64,000 bases of DNA from Symsagittifera roscoffensis (Eukaryota > Xenacoelomorpha > Acoela > Convolutidae). Under the pieces are notes generated by a model. It was not told the origin of the DNA, did not search any database, and saw nothing but the letters and a program-made list of their open reading frames with translations. This document shows, one piece after another, positions 1 through 10,107 of the stretch (position 1 is its first letter; each line of letters begins with the position of its first letter). The stretch lies in NCBI RefSeq assembly GCF_963678635.1, contig NC_087065.1, positions 48,364,381 through 48,428,380 of the forward strand. The letters are read 5' to 3'. The position numbers were made by a program, and so were the translations under genes.

Positions 1-2
1 CC

Positions 3-605
3 ACAGAACGACCACCATATTGGACAACACACTCATATACTCAAGGTGAACCGAATATAGTAAACGAACCAATAGATATTTCTTCTGATACAACACTATC
101 ATCATTACCAGAAACACTCTCACTTCCATCAACACCAACAATAAGTCAAGTCTCACCAACACTTTTCCCTTTCAATTTTCCAAACAACCTCGACGCTAGA
201 TACCGAGAACAATCATCGTCAAATATCCCTTTACGATTAGATTGGAATACTTTCGTAGCACCTCCCCCACTATTTGGACAACATCAAGAAAGTAACCGAC
301 TCCATAGTTGGGAACTTAATAGATTACATTATAGACAAGATATCCACGAAGATATCCAAGAACTTAACATTCAAATACTTCAACAAAACAGTCTCCAATT
401 AAAGTTTGAAATCACAGTCAAACTTAATAATATTGTTCAACATCCTTTTCCCCTAAGTCCACCAACCATAACAGCTCAATCACCACGCCCTCCATTTATA
501 ACAACTGTAGTAATATATAAATACGATAGATACACTAAAAACACAATTGGATATATCACATTTTATAACACATACTCCGGATTATCATACACCTTTTTAT
601 TTTAA
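3..605 (+). CDS. Pro/Ser/Thr-rich accessory ORF of the env-bearing gypsy element, 3' part (copy E1)
   Basis: This reading frame is open from the window edge to a TAA at 603-605, about 200 codons. It is the same protein as the end of the ORF at 12680-13797. The first half is rich in Pro, Thr and Ser. The second half is better ordered, with the aromatic/charged stretch RLDWNTFVAPPP and a run of alternating hydrophobic residues. I do not recognise the family. The position between integrase and env suggests an element-specific accessory protein or a far-diverged leader of the envelope protein. The start is outside the window. Confidence 0.45.
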   Translation, partial: TERPPYWTTHSYTQGEPNIVNEPIDISSDTTLSSLPETLSLPSTPTISQVSPTLFPFNFPNNLDARYREQSSSNIPLRLDWNTFVAPPPLFGQHQESNRLHSWELNRLHYRQDIHEDIQELNIQILQQNSLQLKFEITVKLNNIVQHPFPLSPPTITAQSPRPPFITTVVIYKYDRYTKNTIGYITFYNTYSGLSYTFLF

Positions 606-639
606 AGATATTTACGTTTCAACAAATTCTTTTTCTAAT

Positions 640-1931
640 TTTTCCGAACAACATACAAATTCATCCCCTCGCAGGACCTCAGTATTTATTAGTAACACAC
701 TATGATTGTGAAGAAAACGAACAAAAAACACTACACAAATACGCTATAAACCAAGTAACACAATGCGAATCAGAACCACAATCTATAGAAAGCAAAAATG
801 TAATAGCAACATTATATTCAAAAACCCGATCAACAACATTAACAGGATACAAGTTTACAGCAACATTTTCCGAAAAGAAAATACATTGCTCACAAGTCTC
901 AAACGGAAATAAAAACCGACTAGACCACGAATCTTTCTATCAGAGTAATATAGAAAGATTACTACATCTTAGCCCTCAAGATTGTAAGAATAAACTTAGA
1001 CGATTAAACTTAACGCAAAACGACGGAACGAATAGAAAGATTGTAATTTTTCAAGTTTTCCCAGACTTAGCACATCAAACAGAACTTGAAAAACACCAAG
1101 GTCACATTAGACTAGACAGAAATTTCCCCTTTCATGGAACACTTGGAAGACTGACATACGACCTACATGCTAAACACTGGATACCAAATACAGGTATCAA
1201 TGATCCCTCAAATTGCAAAGCAGACACAACAAATAAAGGAAATCTAGAAATAATGTTTTTTGATTGGAAAATACAACTTGAAAAAGTACAACTAACACGA
1301 GATTTAAAAGACGACACAATTTTTTACAAAGGCATTTAACTTCCTTGCAAAAACGACCAAAGATATTGCGATTCTACAACACGCACGCAAGCAACCATAG
1401 TATGGTTTCCTGAAGAAACCTGCACAATTTTCCAAGTCGCAAGAATACACGCTAGAATGATTAAATTTCACCAAAAATATTTTTTTGAATCAATCTCATT
1501 TGAAAAAGTAAACCCAAATCAAAATACTTGTTGAATACGACGAAGGTTTCGAAATGACCACTGGAAAAATAAAACTTGACCCCTATGCAACACATCACGT
1601 AATAAACGAAGATACATCATACATCCCAGTGAACCTCCGCAAAAACGCAGGAAATCCTAGTGGAAGACTAGAACCATACGACAGTGAAAGCACACGTTTA
1701 CAAGAACTATCATTAATGAATAATACCTGTTTTGGCGCAATACATTATGAAATTCACTTAGATATGAAATTAGACTACACAATTTGTAGAATTTTCCAAG
1801 AAAAGTCACTGTCTGAATTAGAAACACTCCATCAACTATGCAAATTAGAAAGAACACAAATTCTAGGATCACTCGCATTAGCAGTTCTAAAAATACCATA
1901 CGCAGGATATTTGTTATCCGGAAATAGATCA
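640..1931 (+). pseudogene. Envelope-like gene, truncated copy E1
   Basis: This is a copy of the envelope-like gene at 13742-16101, described there in full. The first long frame runs from about 665 and is closed by TAA at 1337-1339. The second open stretch, 1554-1930, lies in another frame after a small deletion near 1525. Copy E2 has TGA at the equivalent first stop, so the codon was already nonsense before the copies separated. The copy is cut at 1931, upstream of the membrane anchor. It continues as fused gag sequence, so the last 33 codons of the 1554-2030 frame are chimeric. Confidence 0.6.
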
Positions 1932-2453
1932 ATGGTATTTTGGGCATTCATGGTTTTCAGTTTTACCAATAGACATAAAAACAAATTGGAAAAGATTTAC
2001 ACAAGAATTTTCAAAAATGTTTGCTTCTGAAAGAAATAAACAACGCCAAAGAGTTTTATGCATAATCACTGAACACTCATGATTATAAAAACACGAAAAG
2101 GACAGAAATTTTAATGATGACTCTAACACCACAATTAAAAAAAAATAGCTATAAAAAAGAGAGCATCACACCCCTCATCAATTGGAGGACCAGATTTAGG
2201 TTTCAGAAAACTAGTTGACAAATTAGAACAAGCAGAAATCACAAAGAAACTCGAAGAAACAGAAAATCTTAAACTACAATAAGTTAATAGAATCGAAACA
2301 AATACTACACATATAAACAACATACACGACTGAGATGTAGACCTAACTGAAAAAATCACTAAAATTTTGAACATATATGAGAAAAATCCCAATTTCAAAA
2401 GTATATAATATTTCAAGAAATGGTGTAATTTTCTCGAAAATACGGACACAGCA

Positions 2454-3554
2454 TTGCCGAATGTAGACAAAAACAACAAGATAAAAACAAAAAACAAAGA
2501 ACAAAAGTACAAAGAACCAAAAACATCATTCTATCAATACATGAAAAAGGATCAAAATTTACCAAACAAAAATATACGTAGTAATAACAGCTCTGGTAAA
2601 CCACTCCCAAACAATTCAAATTTTTCAAGAAACCAATCACCCTATAACTCTAGTTATAGAGGTAGATCACCAGAACAAAGAAATTCACGAAATTTCTCAC
2701 AAAATAGATATAGTCGATCAAATAGCCAAAATAACCAATATAGAAACAACTATTCACGATCAAATTCAAACAGAACAGAATTTTTTGACACCCGTTCCCA
2801 TTCAAATTCTAGGAATAGACACTATTCAAACGATAGATTACGTAATTCATCGTACAATAGAAATAGAAACTACTCAAATAACAGAAATAGAAGTTATTCA
2901 AAAAACAGAAACCAACATTACCAAAACAATAATTCAAGAAACAATTCCTGCAACAGATCTAATTATCAAAGAAACAATAACAATTACTATAATAGGTCAC
3001 GAAACAAATCACAAAATAGGAATCCCAATTATAACAATCGGAGAAATTATTCTCAATCCCCTTATCGAAACAACAATCGTTACCCTGATTCCCAACACAA
3101 ATATAGAAGTAACACACCGAAACATCAGCGACAAATTAATCAGGTACAAACAACTGAAGAAACAACTTCAGACCCCCCTGGTATTGACAACACAGAAAGT
3201 ACCGAACTACAATTAAACCACATTAATTGTGAATCAATAGACAGCGAGAGTGATACAAATAACACTATCTCAGTTAATATGATCACAGTCGAAAACGACT
3301 ACGAACCCATTTTATACGAACAACCCTTTAGTTCACACATTTACGAGAACAAATCGGAACTTCTTCAAGACTACTATACTAGACCCATAAGAAACGATGT
3401 ATCAATTGAACAGAATGTAAATGAAATAAATACAGAAGTCATTAACGAAAAACAACGCCCAAGTACAAATCACATTTACCAAAATATACAGAAAAAAACA
3501 GCCAAGAGAAAAAATTTGGACAATACCATTTCTCTTAGAAAGCCCAAAAATTAA
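2454..3554 (+). CDS. gag: Gag nucleocapsid-like Asn/Arg/Ser-rich domain (copy X1)
   Basis: This frame is open for 366 codons and is extremely rich in Asn, Arg, Ser and Tyr, with many SRN, RNR and NNR repeats at residues 50-220. That composition suits an RNA-binding, disordered nucleocapsid tail. Residues 230-366 are less biased and lead into protease. The CCHC knuckle that should precede it is destroyed by a one-base deletion near 2429 relative to the other copy. The final 125 bases overlap the protease frame, which lies +1 relative to this one, and that arrangement is kept in both copies. The indicated start is simply the first ATG; the protein was originally continuous with gag. The copy at 5552-7088 has a stop that this one lacks. 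Confidence 0.6.
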   Translation: MPNVDKNNKIKTKNKEQKYKEPKTSFYQYMKKDQNLPNKNIRSNNSSGKPLPNNSNFSRNQSPYNSSYRGRSPEQRNSRNFSQNRYSRSNSQNNQYRNNYSRSNSNRTEFFDTRSHSNSRNRHYSNDRLRNSSYNRNRNYSNNRNRSYSKNRNQHYQNNNSRNNSCNRSNYQRNNNNYYNRSRNKSQNRNPNYNNRRNYSQSPYRNNNRYPDSQHKYRSNTPKHQRQINQVQTTEETTSDPPGIDNTESTELQLNHINCESIDSESDTNNTISVNMITVENDYEPILYEQPFSSHIYENKSELLQDYYTRPIRNDVSIEQNVNEINTEVINEKQRPSTNHIYQNIQKKTAKRKNLDNTISLRKPKN

Positions 3555-4209
3555 AAAATTTCAACCACCCAATCTTGAAATAGATTTTTTAATTGATTCA
3601 GGAGCAGAAGCAAATATTATTAACAACCCTACTTGGAATGAAATCAAATCTTTACATCCAATCCTAACACTTATAAAGACCGCCAGTAAATTAGCAACAT
3701 CACAAGGATCAACATTAGTAAATTACGGAAAAATCCAACTTTTCCTTGTTCCCACTAGAACAATGGAACAAAATAAAAAACCATTTAAACTAACATTTCA
3801 CATTACAGACATAAAACACAATATCATTGGCATACTATTTATAACTAAGTATATTCCCACAATAAACATTTTGAATAGAAAACTTCATATAAAAGATAAA
3901 TACACAAGGACAAAAAATACATCCTTAACATTCTTTCAAAAATTAAACAAACAACCACCATTTTTCTACAAATTTTATCCTTTTTACAATCAGGAACGAA
4001 AATACCTGAAACCACTATCAGGAAATGTATATAACTTTCCAATCAAACAAGTCCACCAGTACGATAAAGACCAAAACAAACAACATCTCTTTATGTCAAA
4101 CCTTGAATTTAAAACCATCCATAATTTTTTTCGAATCACAATTTCATCCATAAAATATATGAAACATTTAAACTCAGATATTATTTCCTTACACGTATAT
4201 AACAATTGA
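3430..4209 (+). CDS. pro: Retroviral-type aspartic protease region (copy X1)
   Basis: This frame is open for about 260 codons. The catalytic motif LIDSGAEANII is at about residues 53-63, codons around 3589-3621. This is the D-S/T-G signature of retropepsins, followed by a hydrophobic stretch. The downstream flap is not obvious. A second hydrophobic motif, HNIIGILFITKY, fits the usual ILG position before the end of the domain. There is no ATG near the frame start, and it overlaps the nucleocapsid frame by 125 bases in the +1 register, so expression probably needed a +1 frameshift. The frame closes with TGA at 4207-4209, where the other copy continues a little further. Confidence 0.7.
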   Translation: MQKSLTKNNAQVQITFTKIYRKKQPREKIWTIPFLLESPKIKKFQPPNLEIDFLIDSGAEANIINNPTWNEIKSLHPILTLIKTASKLATSQGSTLVNYGKIQLFLVPTRTMEQNKKPFKLTFHITDIKHNIIGILFITKYIPTINILNRKLHIKDKYTRTKNTSLTFFQKLNKQPPFFYKFYPFYNQERKYLKPLSGNVYNFPIKQVHQYDKDQNKQHLFMSNLEFKTIHNFFRITISSIKYMKHLNSDIISLHVYNN

Positions 4210-4888
4210 CCATACCAGATAACACTACCCTTAGGACTCTTAGGATACTGTGAAACAAATGCTACAACTTCACCCACAAATGAAGTAGCGTATCGAGTCA
4301 ATAATATACTACAATTACTAGATATATGTCAATCCACAATTCTTGATGAAGAATTATCAATAAACAACATAATAAGCAACGAAAAAAGAAACACTGACAC
4401 AAAAAAAACACCATATTTTCAACCAACGTTTAAAATATAACATTATACGGAAGAACAACAAAAGTTTCTAACAATGTTTAATTTTCAACATTCCCAAATA
4501 ACACAACAAGAATTCGAAAAATTAGCCGAACTATTATTAAAATTTCCAACAGTTTATGCAACATCAAAATTCGATGTTGGAAAAATTAGTTCACCACTAC
4601 ATTAACCTTTAAAACCTGACGCAGTTTTCAAAAAACAAAGAGCAAGTAAAGTACCGATACATTTACAAGATAAAGTAAACAGACAACTTGACGTTTTAGA
4701 ACAAAATGAAATTATATCACCAGTAAACAAAGAAGAACAACCAAAAGATAACACCTTTATCAACCCAGTTATCATCTTAGCTAAAGGTGAATCACTAAAA
4801 ATCGTTCTAGATGCTAGATACCTCAATTCACTAATTGACGAAACTAAATAAAATTGGCCCAATGAACCTATTCAGGTAATTCTAACAT
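4210..4888 (+). pseudogene. Reverse transcriptase N-terminal region, truncated (copy X1)
   Basis: This is the decayed linker between protease and RT plus the first RT blocks. Recognisable pieces are the segment around 4640-4850, with an INPVIILAKGESLKI-like stretch and LDARYLNSL. These correspond to RT motifs 1 and 2 of Ty3/gypsy elements. Several in-frame stops occur, for example at 4438, 4603 and 4849. The catalytic palm (Y-L-D-D) is missing because repeat X1 ends at 4888. Confidence 0.6.
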
Positions 4889-4899
4889 AAACAGCCATA

Positions 4900-5551
4900 C
4901 CAAAATAAACATAAAACACCTTACTATACACCTAATTATCATTCATCAGATGATGACGATTTTCATGACCAAAACCATCAACAAAATTTTAAAAACCAAA
5001 GACTCCACTCTTATCACGTAAGTCAACCAGATATTTTTGAACCATTTACACAAAAACAACATATGCGACAACCTAGATCAAATCACGAACCTCAAAATCA
5101 TAATTTTTACTCACAAAAACGAACAAATATTGATTATTATTAACCAACGCAAATGCAAAATGAAATACCACTACCATATTATTTGCAACAACATGAAATA
5201 ACAAAAAATCAACTGACAAATTTTTCACAAATGCCAAATGCCGCAGAATCACTACAAATGACTATGAATCCATATCTCATGGGTGGATCATCGATAACAT
5301 CAATTAAAACACTAATGGTATTGACAGGCACAGACCCTGAATTTTCTGTAGAAGACTATTTAAATGCAGTCACAGCAAATTTAATTTTAAATATCGGACC
5401 TGAACCAATTAATACACCACTCCATCAAAATTGGATACATAGACACACAGCGTTAATCCAAATAACACTTGAAGGCGCAGCTCAGAAATGGTTTTCAGTT
5501 TTACCAATAGACATAAAAACAAATTGGAACAAATTTACACAAGAATTTTAA
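4900..5551 (+). pseudogene. gag: Gag matrix/capsid region
   Basis: The frame starts near 4905, without a visible ATG, in a His/Gln/Asp-rich leader. It is interrupted by one TAA at 5143-5145 and runs to TAA at 5549-5551. The 132 codons after ATG 5153 include LEGAAQKWFSVLP at about residues 109-121. This is the W-containing helix pattern of retrotransposon gag capsid domains. The stop at 5549 sits where the capsid should continue. The sequence just downstream stays gag-like in another frame. This stretch is present once in the window, because repeat X begins within its last 60 bases. Confidence 0.65.
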
Positions 5552-7088
5552 AAAATGTTTGCTTCTGAAAGAAATAAACAACACCAAAGAGTTTTATGCA
5601 TATTCACTGAACACTCATGATTATAAAAACACGAAAATGTCAGAAATTTTAATGATGACTCTAACACCACAATTAAAAAAATAGCTATAAAAAAGAAAGC
5701 ATCACACCCCTCATCAATTGGAGAACCAGATTCAGGTTTCAGAAAACTAGTTGACAAATTAGAACAAGCAGAAATCACAAAGAAACTCAAAGAAACAGAA
5801 AATCTTAAACTACAATAAGTTAATAGAATCGAAACAAATACTACACATATAAACAACATACACGACTGAGATGTAGACCTAACTGAAAAAATCACTAAAA
5901 TTTTGAACATATATGAGAAAAATCCCAATTTCAAAGGTAAATATTATTTCAAGAAATGGTGTAATTATTCTCAAAAATACGGACACAGCATTGCCGAATG
6001 TAGACAAAAACAACAAGTTAACCAAAAAAAAAACACAAAAGTACAAAGAACCAAAAACATCATTCTATCAATACATGAAAAAGGATCAAAATTTACCAAA
6101 CAAAAATATACGTAGTAATAACAGCTCTGGTAAACCACCCTCAAACAATTCAAATCACTCAAGAAACCAATCACCCTATAACTCTAGTTATAGAGGTAGA
6201 TCACCAGAACAAAGAAATTCACGAAATTTCTAACAAAATAGATATAGTCGATCAAATAGCCAAAATAACCAATATAGAAACAACTATTCACGATCAAATT
6301 CAAACAGAACAGAATTTTTTGACACCCGTTCCCATTCAAATTCTAGGAATAGACACTATTCAAACGGTAGATTACGTAATTCATCGTACAATAGAAATAG
6401 AAACTACTCAAATAACATAAATAGAAGTTATTCAAAAAACAGAAACCAACATTACCAAAACAATAATTCAAGAAACAATTCCTGCAACAGATCTAATTAT
6501 CAAAGAAACAATAACAATTACTATAATAGGTCACGAAACAAATCACAAAATAGGAATCCCAATTATAACAATCGAAGAAATTATTCTCAATCCCCTTATC
6601 GAAACAACAATCGTTACCCTGATTCCCAACACAAATATAGAAGTAACACACCGAAACATCAGCGACAAATTAATCAGGTACAAACAACTGAAGAAACAAC
6701 TTCAGACCCCCCTGGTATTGACAACACAGAAAGTACCGAACTACAATTAAACCACATTAATTGTGAATCAATAGACAGCGAGAGTGATACAAATAACACT
6801 ATCTCAGTTAATATGATCACAGTCGAAAACGACTACGAACCCATTTTATACGAACAACCCTTTAGTTCACACATTTACGAGAACAAATCGGAACTTCTTC
6901 AAGACTACTATACTAGACCCATAAGAAACGATGTATCAATTGAACAGAATGTAAATGAAATAAATACAGAAGTCATTAACGAAAAACAACGCTCAAGTAC
7001 AAATCACATTTACCAAAATATACAGAAAAAAACAGCCAAGAGAAAAAATTTGGACAATCCCATTTCTCTTAGAGAGCCCAAAAATTAA
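5552..7088 (+). pseudogene. gag: Gag C-terminal part and nucleocapsid (copy X2)
   Basis: This equals the region around 2454-3554. A knuckle-like motif CNYSQKYGHSIAEC is read at 5960-6001. It fits CX2CX4HX4C except that the second Cys is Ser. A frame change follows in an A-run near 6030. The Asn/Arg/Ser-rich tail is open from 5913 to a TAA at 6231-6233, absent from copy X1, and again from there to TAA 7086-7088. Gag is therefore broken in both copies but at different places, which points to independent decay after duplication. Confidence 0.6.
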
Positions 7089-7749
7089 AAAATTTCAACC
7101 ACCCAATCTTGAAATAGATTTTTTAATTGATTCAGGAGCAGAAGCAAATATTATTAACAACCCTACTTGGAATGAAATCAAATCTTTACATCCAATCCTA
7201 ACACTTATAAAGACCGCCAGTAAATTAGCAACAGCACAAGGATCAACATTAGTAAATTACGGAAAAATCCAACTTTTCCTTGTTCCCACTAGAACAATGG
7301 AACAAAATAAAAAACCATTTAAACTAACATTTCACATTACAGACATAAAACACAATATCATTGGCATACTATTTATAACTAAGTATATTCCCACAATAAA
7401 CATTTTGAATAGAAAACTTCATATAAAAGATAAATACACAAGGACAAAAAATACATCCTTAACATTCTTTCAAAAATTAAACAAACAATCATCATTTTTC
7501 TACAAATTTTATCCTTTTTACAATCAGGAACGAAAATACCTGAAACCACTATCAGGAAATGAATATAACTTTTCAATCAAACAAGTCCACCAGTACGATA
7601 AAGACCAAAACAAACAACATCTCTTTATGTCAGACCTTGAATTTAAACCCATCCATAAGTTTTTTCGAATCACAATTTCATCCATAAAATATATGAAACA
7701 TTCAATATCAGATATTATTTCATTACACGTATATAACAATTCACCATAG
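6964..7749 (+). CDS. pro: Retroviral-type aspartic protease region (copy X2)
   Basis: This open frame parallels 3430-4209, with the same LIDSGAEANII active-site motif at about 7125-7155. It overlaps the nucleocapsid frame by about 125 bases, again in the +1 register. At the position of the X1 terminal TGA this copy reads TCA and stops two codons later, with TAG at 7747-7749. Few non-synonymous changes separate the two copies. In an intact element the product would cleave Gag and Pol. Confidence 0.7.
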   Translation: MQKSLTKNNAQVQITFTKIYRKKQPREKIWTIPFLLESPKIKKFQPPNLEIDFLIDSGAEANIINNPTWNEIKSLHPILTLIKTASKLATAQGSTLVNYGKIQLFLVPTRTMEQNKKPFKLTFHITDIKHNIIGILFITKYIPTINILNRKLHIKDKYTRTKNTSLTFFQKLNKQSSFFYKFYPFYNQERKYLKPLSGNEYNFSIKQVHQYDKDQNKQHLFMSDLEFKPIHKFFRITISSIKYMKHSISDIISLHVYNNSP

Positions 7750-8456
7750 CAGATAACACTACCCTTAGGACTCTTAGGATACTGTGAAACAAATGCTACA
7801 ACTTCACCCACAAATGAAGTAGCGTATCGAGTCAATAATATACTACAATTACTAGATATATGTCAATCCACAATTCTTGATGAAGAATTATCAATAAATA
7901 ACATAATAAGAAACGAAAAAAGAAACACTGACTACTTCAAAAAAACACCATATTTTCAACCAACGTTTAAAATATCACATTATACGGAAGAACAACAAAA
8001 GTTTCTAACAATGTTTATTTTTCAACATTCCCAAATAACACAAAAAGAATTCGAAAAATTAGCCGAACTATTATTAAAATTTCCAACAGTTTATGCAACA
8101 TCAAAATTTGATGTTGGAAAATTAGTTCACCACTACATTTACCTTTAAAACCTGACGCAGTTTTCAAAAATCAAAGAGCAAGTAAAGTACCGATACATAT
8201 ACAAGATAAAGTAAACAGACAACTTGACATTTTAGAACAAAATGAAATTTTATCACCAGTAAACAAAAACGAACAACCAAAAGATAACACCTTTATCAAC
8301 CCAGTTATCATCTTAGCTAAAGGAGAATCACTAAAAATCTATCTAGATGCTAGATACCTCAATTCACTAGTTGACGAAACTAAATAAAATTGGTACATTG
8401 AACCTATTCAAGTAATTCTAACATAAACAAATGGTAAATATTTCACAACTGCAGAT
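7750..8456 (+). pseudogene. Protease-RT linker and RT motifs 1-2 (copy X2)
   Basis: This decayed stretch joins protease to the main RT frame. It carries the same LDARYLNSL segment as copy X1. Stop codons include TAA at about 8384 and 8424, shared with copy X1. These separate it from the long RT/RNase H frame, so the polyprotein could not be translated through. Confidence 0.6.
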
Positions 8457-9548
8457 ATGAATAGTGCATACAATCAAATGCCACTAGATGAACAATCACG
8501 ACGATTAACAAAATTCGTTATTGGAAATCAACAATACGAATTCAATAGAATATTCTATGGTTTTTCCATAAGACCAGCAGCTTTTTCAGCTTTTATGAGT
8601 AAAATCTTTAGACCATTTATACTCAAAAAACATTCAATCACATACTTAGATGATGTTTTCATGCAGTCACAAACGAAAGACGAAATGTTTATAATTTTAG
8701 AACAATATCATAAATTACTCAAAAACGAAAACATGAAAGCAGGCCCAGACAAATCACATTTTTTCCTAACACGCGTAAAATTTCTTGGCCACATTATCAA
8801 AAGTAAAACTATAACTCTATTGAAATCACGAATACACGCGATTCAGAAACTTCAGCCACCCGCAAATAAAAAGAAAATCCAAGATCTTCTTGGAATGTTA
8901 AATTTCTTAACTATATATGTACACAAAATGCAATTATACTTAAGACCTTTCTATAACATCCTTAGACAACAAAATAACTTCGAATGGACTACCAAACATC
9001 AAACAAGATTCGAAGAAATAAAAAAACTGTTAACACAACAAACATCAAATACAATCCCAAATCCAAGTCAACCATTTTACGCAATGTTCGATGCTTCAAA
9101 CTTTGGCATCGGCGCAGCATTGCTACAATCACACAGTGGAACAAACAAAATGAATCGTGTAAAAAATTCTCGCTTATTTACACCAGCTGAACTACGACTC
9201 TCTACTCTCATGAGAGAATGCACAGCTATAATATACACACTTACCGAATATGAATTTCTAATACTTGGATCTAAACATCCAACAGTTCTATTTACAGATC
9301 ATAAACCTATAATATTTCTTTTTACTCAGAAATCAAACCCAAGCCATAGAATTTATAGATTTCAATTAATTTTAATGAAATTCCCAAACTTACATATAGT
9401 TTGGGCAGCAGGAAAAAATCTTGCACTACCAGATACATTAAGTAGAAATACACCACCTGAACTACTTACACGAAAAACTACAGTTGAAATACCACAAAAT
9501 ATTAAATTCTATTTTGCAAAAAATGAAACATCACCGAAATTGGAATAA
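8457..9548 (+). CDS. pol: Reverse transcriptase / RNase H (Ty3/gypsy type)
   Basis: This frame is open for 363 codons. RT features are MNSAYNQMPLD at the frame start, the template-grip segment FYGFSIRPAAFS, the catalytic YLDD at 8643-8654, and FLGHIIKS downstream. RNase H follows from about residue 205: FDASNFGIGAALLQ with Asp at 9090, then TAIIYTLTEYEFL, LFTDHKPI at about 9288 and the closing LPDTLSR. Order and spacing are those of Ty3/gypsy Pol. The catalytic residues I can check are intact. The protein lacks the first RT blocks because upstream stops cut it off. An ATG start at 8457 is only the first Met after a stop and is not a native start. Confidence 0.9.
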   Translation: MNSAYNQMPLDEQSRRLTKFVIGNQQYEFNRIFYGFSIRPAAFSAFMSKIFRPFILKKHSITYLDDVFMQSQTKDEMFIILEQYHKLLKNENMKAGPDKSHFFLTRVKFLGHIIKSKTITLLKSRIHAIQKLQPPANKKKIQDLLGMLNFLTIYVHKMQLYLRPFYNILRQQNNFEWTTKHQTRFEEIKKLLTQQTSNTIPNPSQPFYAMFDASNFGIGAALLQSHSGTNKMNRVKNSRLFTPAELRLSTLMRECTAIIYTLTEYEFLILGSKHPTVLFTDHKPIIFLFTQKSNPSHRIYRFQLILMKFPNLHIVWAAGKNLALPDTLSRNTPPELLTRKTTVEIPQNIKFYFAKNETSPKLE

Positions 9549-10107
9549 AAATATGCAATAAAAACTGATATAGATCAGTCACAAATATATAACTTCTAAC
9601 ACAAATAAATAAAGATCTATTAGGAACATCCACATTCAAACCAATTCCTTATTCACATTGGATAAAAAATAATACTCAACAAAAAACAATCAAATAACAA
9701 CCACACAAAACATAACACTTTTCCATTGATAGAAAAAGAAATTTTAACTGACAAAATAAATTTATCAGGACCACCAATAAATGATTCAAAATACACAATA
9801 AATCAAGTTTTTGATCTCCATGACCCACTCGACACAATTCCTTTATCAAAAATAGAAGTTGAAAATATTTTTCTACCACCAACAGGAAAAATTACACTAC
9901 AGTTATTACAAAAATACCAAAATTTTGATCCCGTAATTCGACAAATCAAATCATGGCACAAGTATAAAACAAAACCAAGAAAGGCTGATACAACAATATT
10001 AGGAAATGAAATACTACTCCGATACTTTAGAAAATAAAATAATACAACTATTAATAAAATTACAGACCTTTTAGAATATCAAACACCCAATCTTAAAGTA
10101 CCATGTC
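9549..10107 (+). pseudogene. RNase H-integrase linker
   Basis: A 104-codon frame at 9726-10037 continues the Pol linker and the approach to the integrase zinc domain. Its end, YQNFDPVIRQIKSWHKYK, has the pattern seen before the HHCC finger in gypsy elements. Stops at 9546 and 10035 isolate it. The stretch 10038-10107 holds no clear frame. Confidence 0.5.

Larger units (their letters stand above)
1..1931. repeat. Direct repeat E1 (copy of 13193-15123)
   Basis: From the first base, this stretch matches 13193-15123 at a constant offset of 13192 with only a handful of substitutions, for example TAA at 1337 against TGA at 14529. It covers the end of a Pro/Ser/Thr-rich ORF and most of an envelope-like gene. 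Similarity stops at 1931, where a short filler joins it to gag-type sequence. The left end lies outside the window. Confidence 0.95.
1932..4888. repeat. Direct repeat X1 (copy of 5488-8428)
   Basis: This segment repeats 5488-8428 at an offset of about 3534-3540, with roughly 97 percent identity by eye. It covers the end of gag, protease and the start of reverse transcriptase. The left junction contains the filler caatggtattttgggcattc. Part of that filler equals a stretch of gag at 5312-5321, as if an internal gag deletion accompanied the fusion to env. The right junction follows the shared string aattctaacataaaca at about 4888. Confidence 0.92.
5488..8428. repeat. Direct repeat X2 (copy of 1932-4888)
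   Basis: This is the right-hand copy of the gag-protease-RT repeat and lies in the better preserved element. Unlike X1 it continues without a break into the RT palm at 8429 onward, so this is the native arrangement and X1 is the rearranged one. Confidence 0.92.

Noticed and set aside
2785-3216. A 143-codon frame inside the nucleocapsid, rich in Ile and Thr
   Set aside because: It is the shifted reading of the Asn/Arg/Ser-repeat DNA. Repetitive codons keep it open, and it has no independent support.
3491-3500. AAAAAAC run as a -1 frameshift site before protease
   Set aside because: The protease frame lies +1 relative to nucleocapsid in both copies, so a -1 slip at this site would give the wrong frame.
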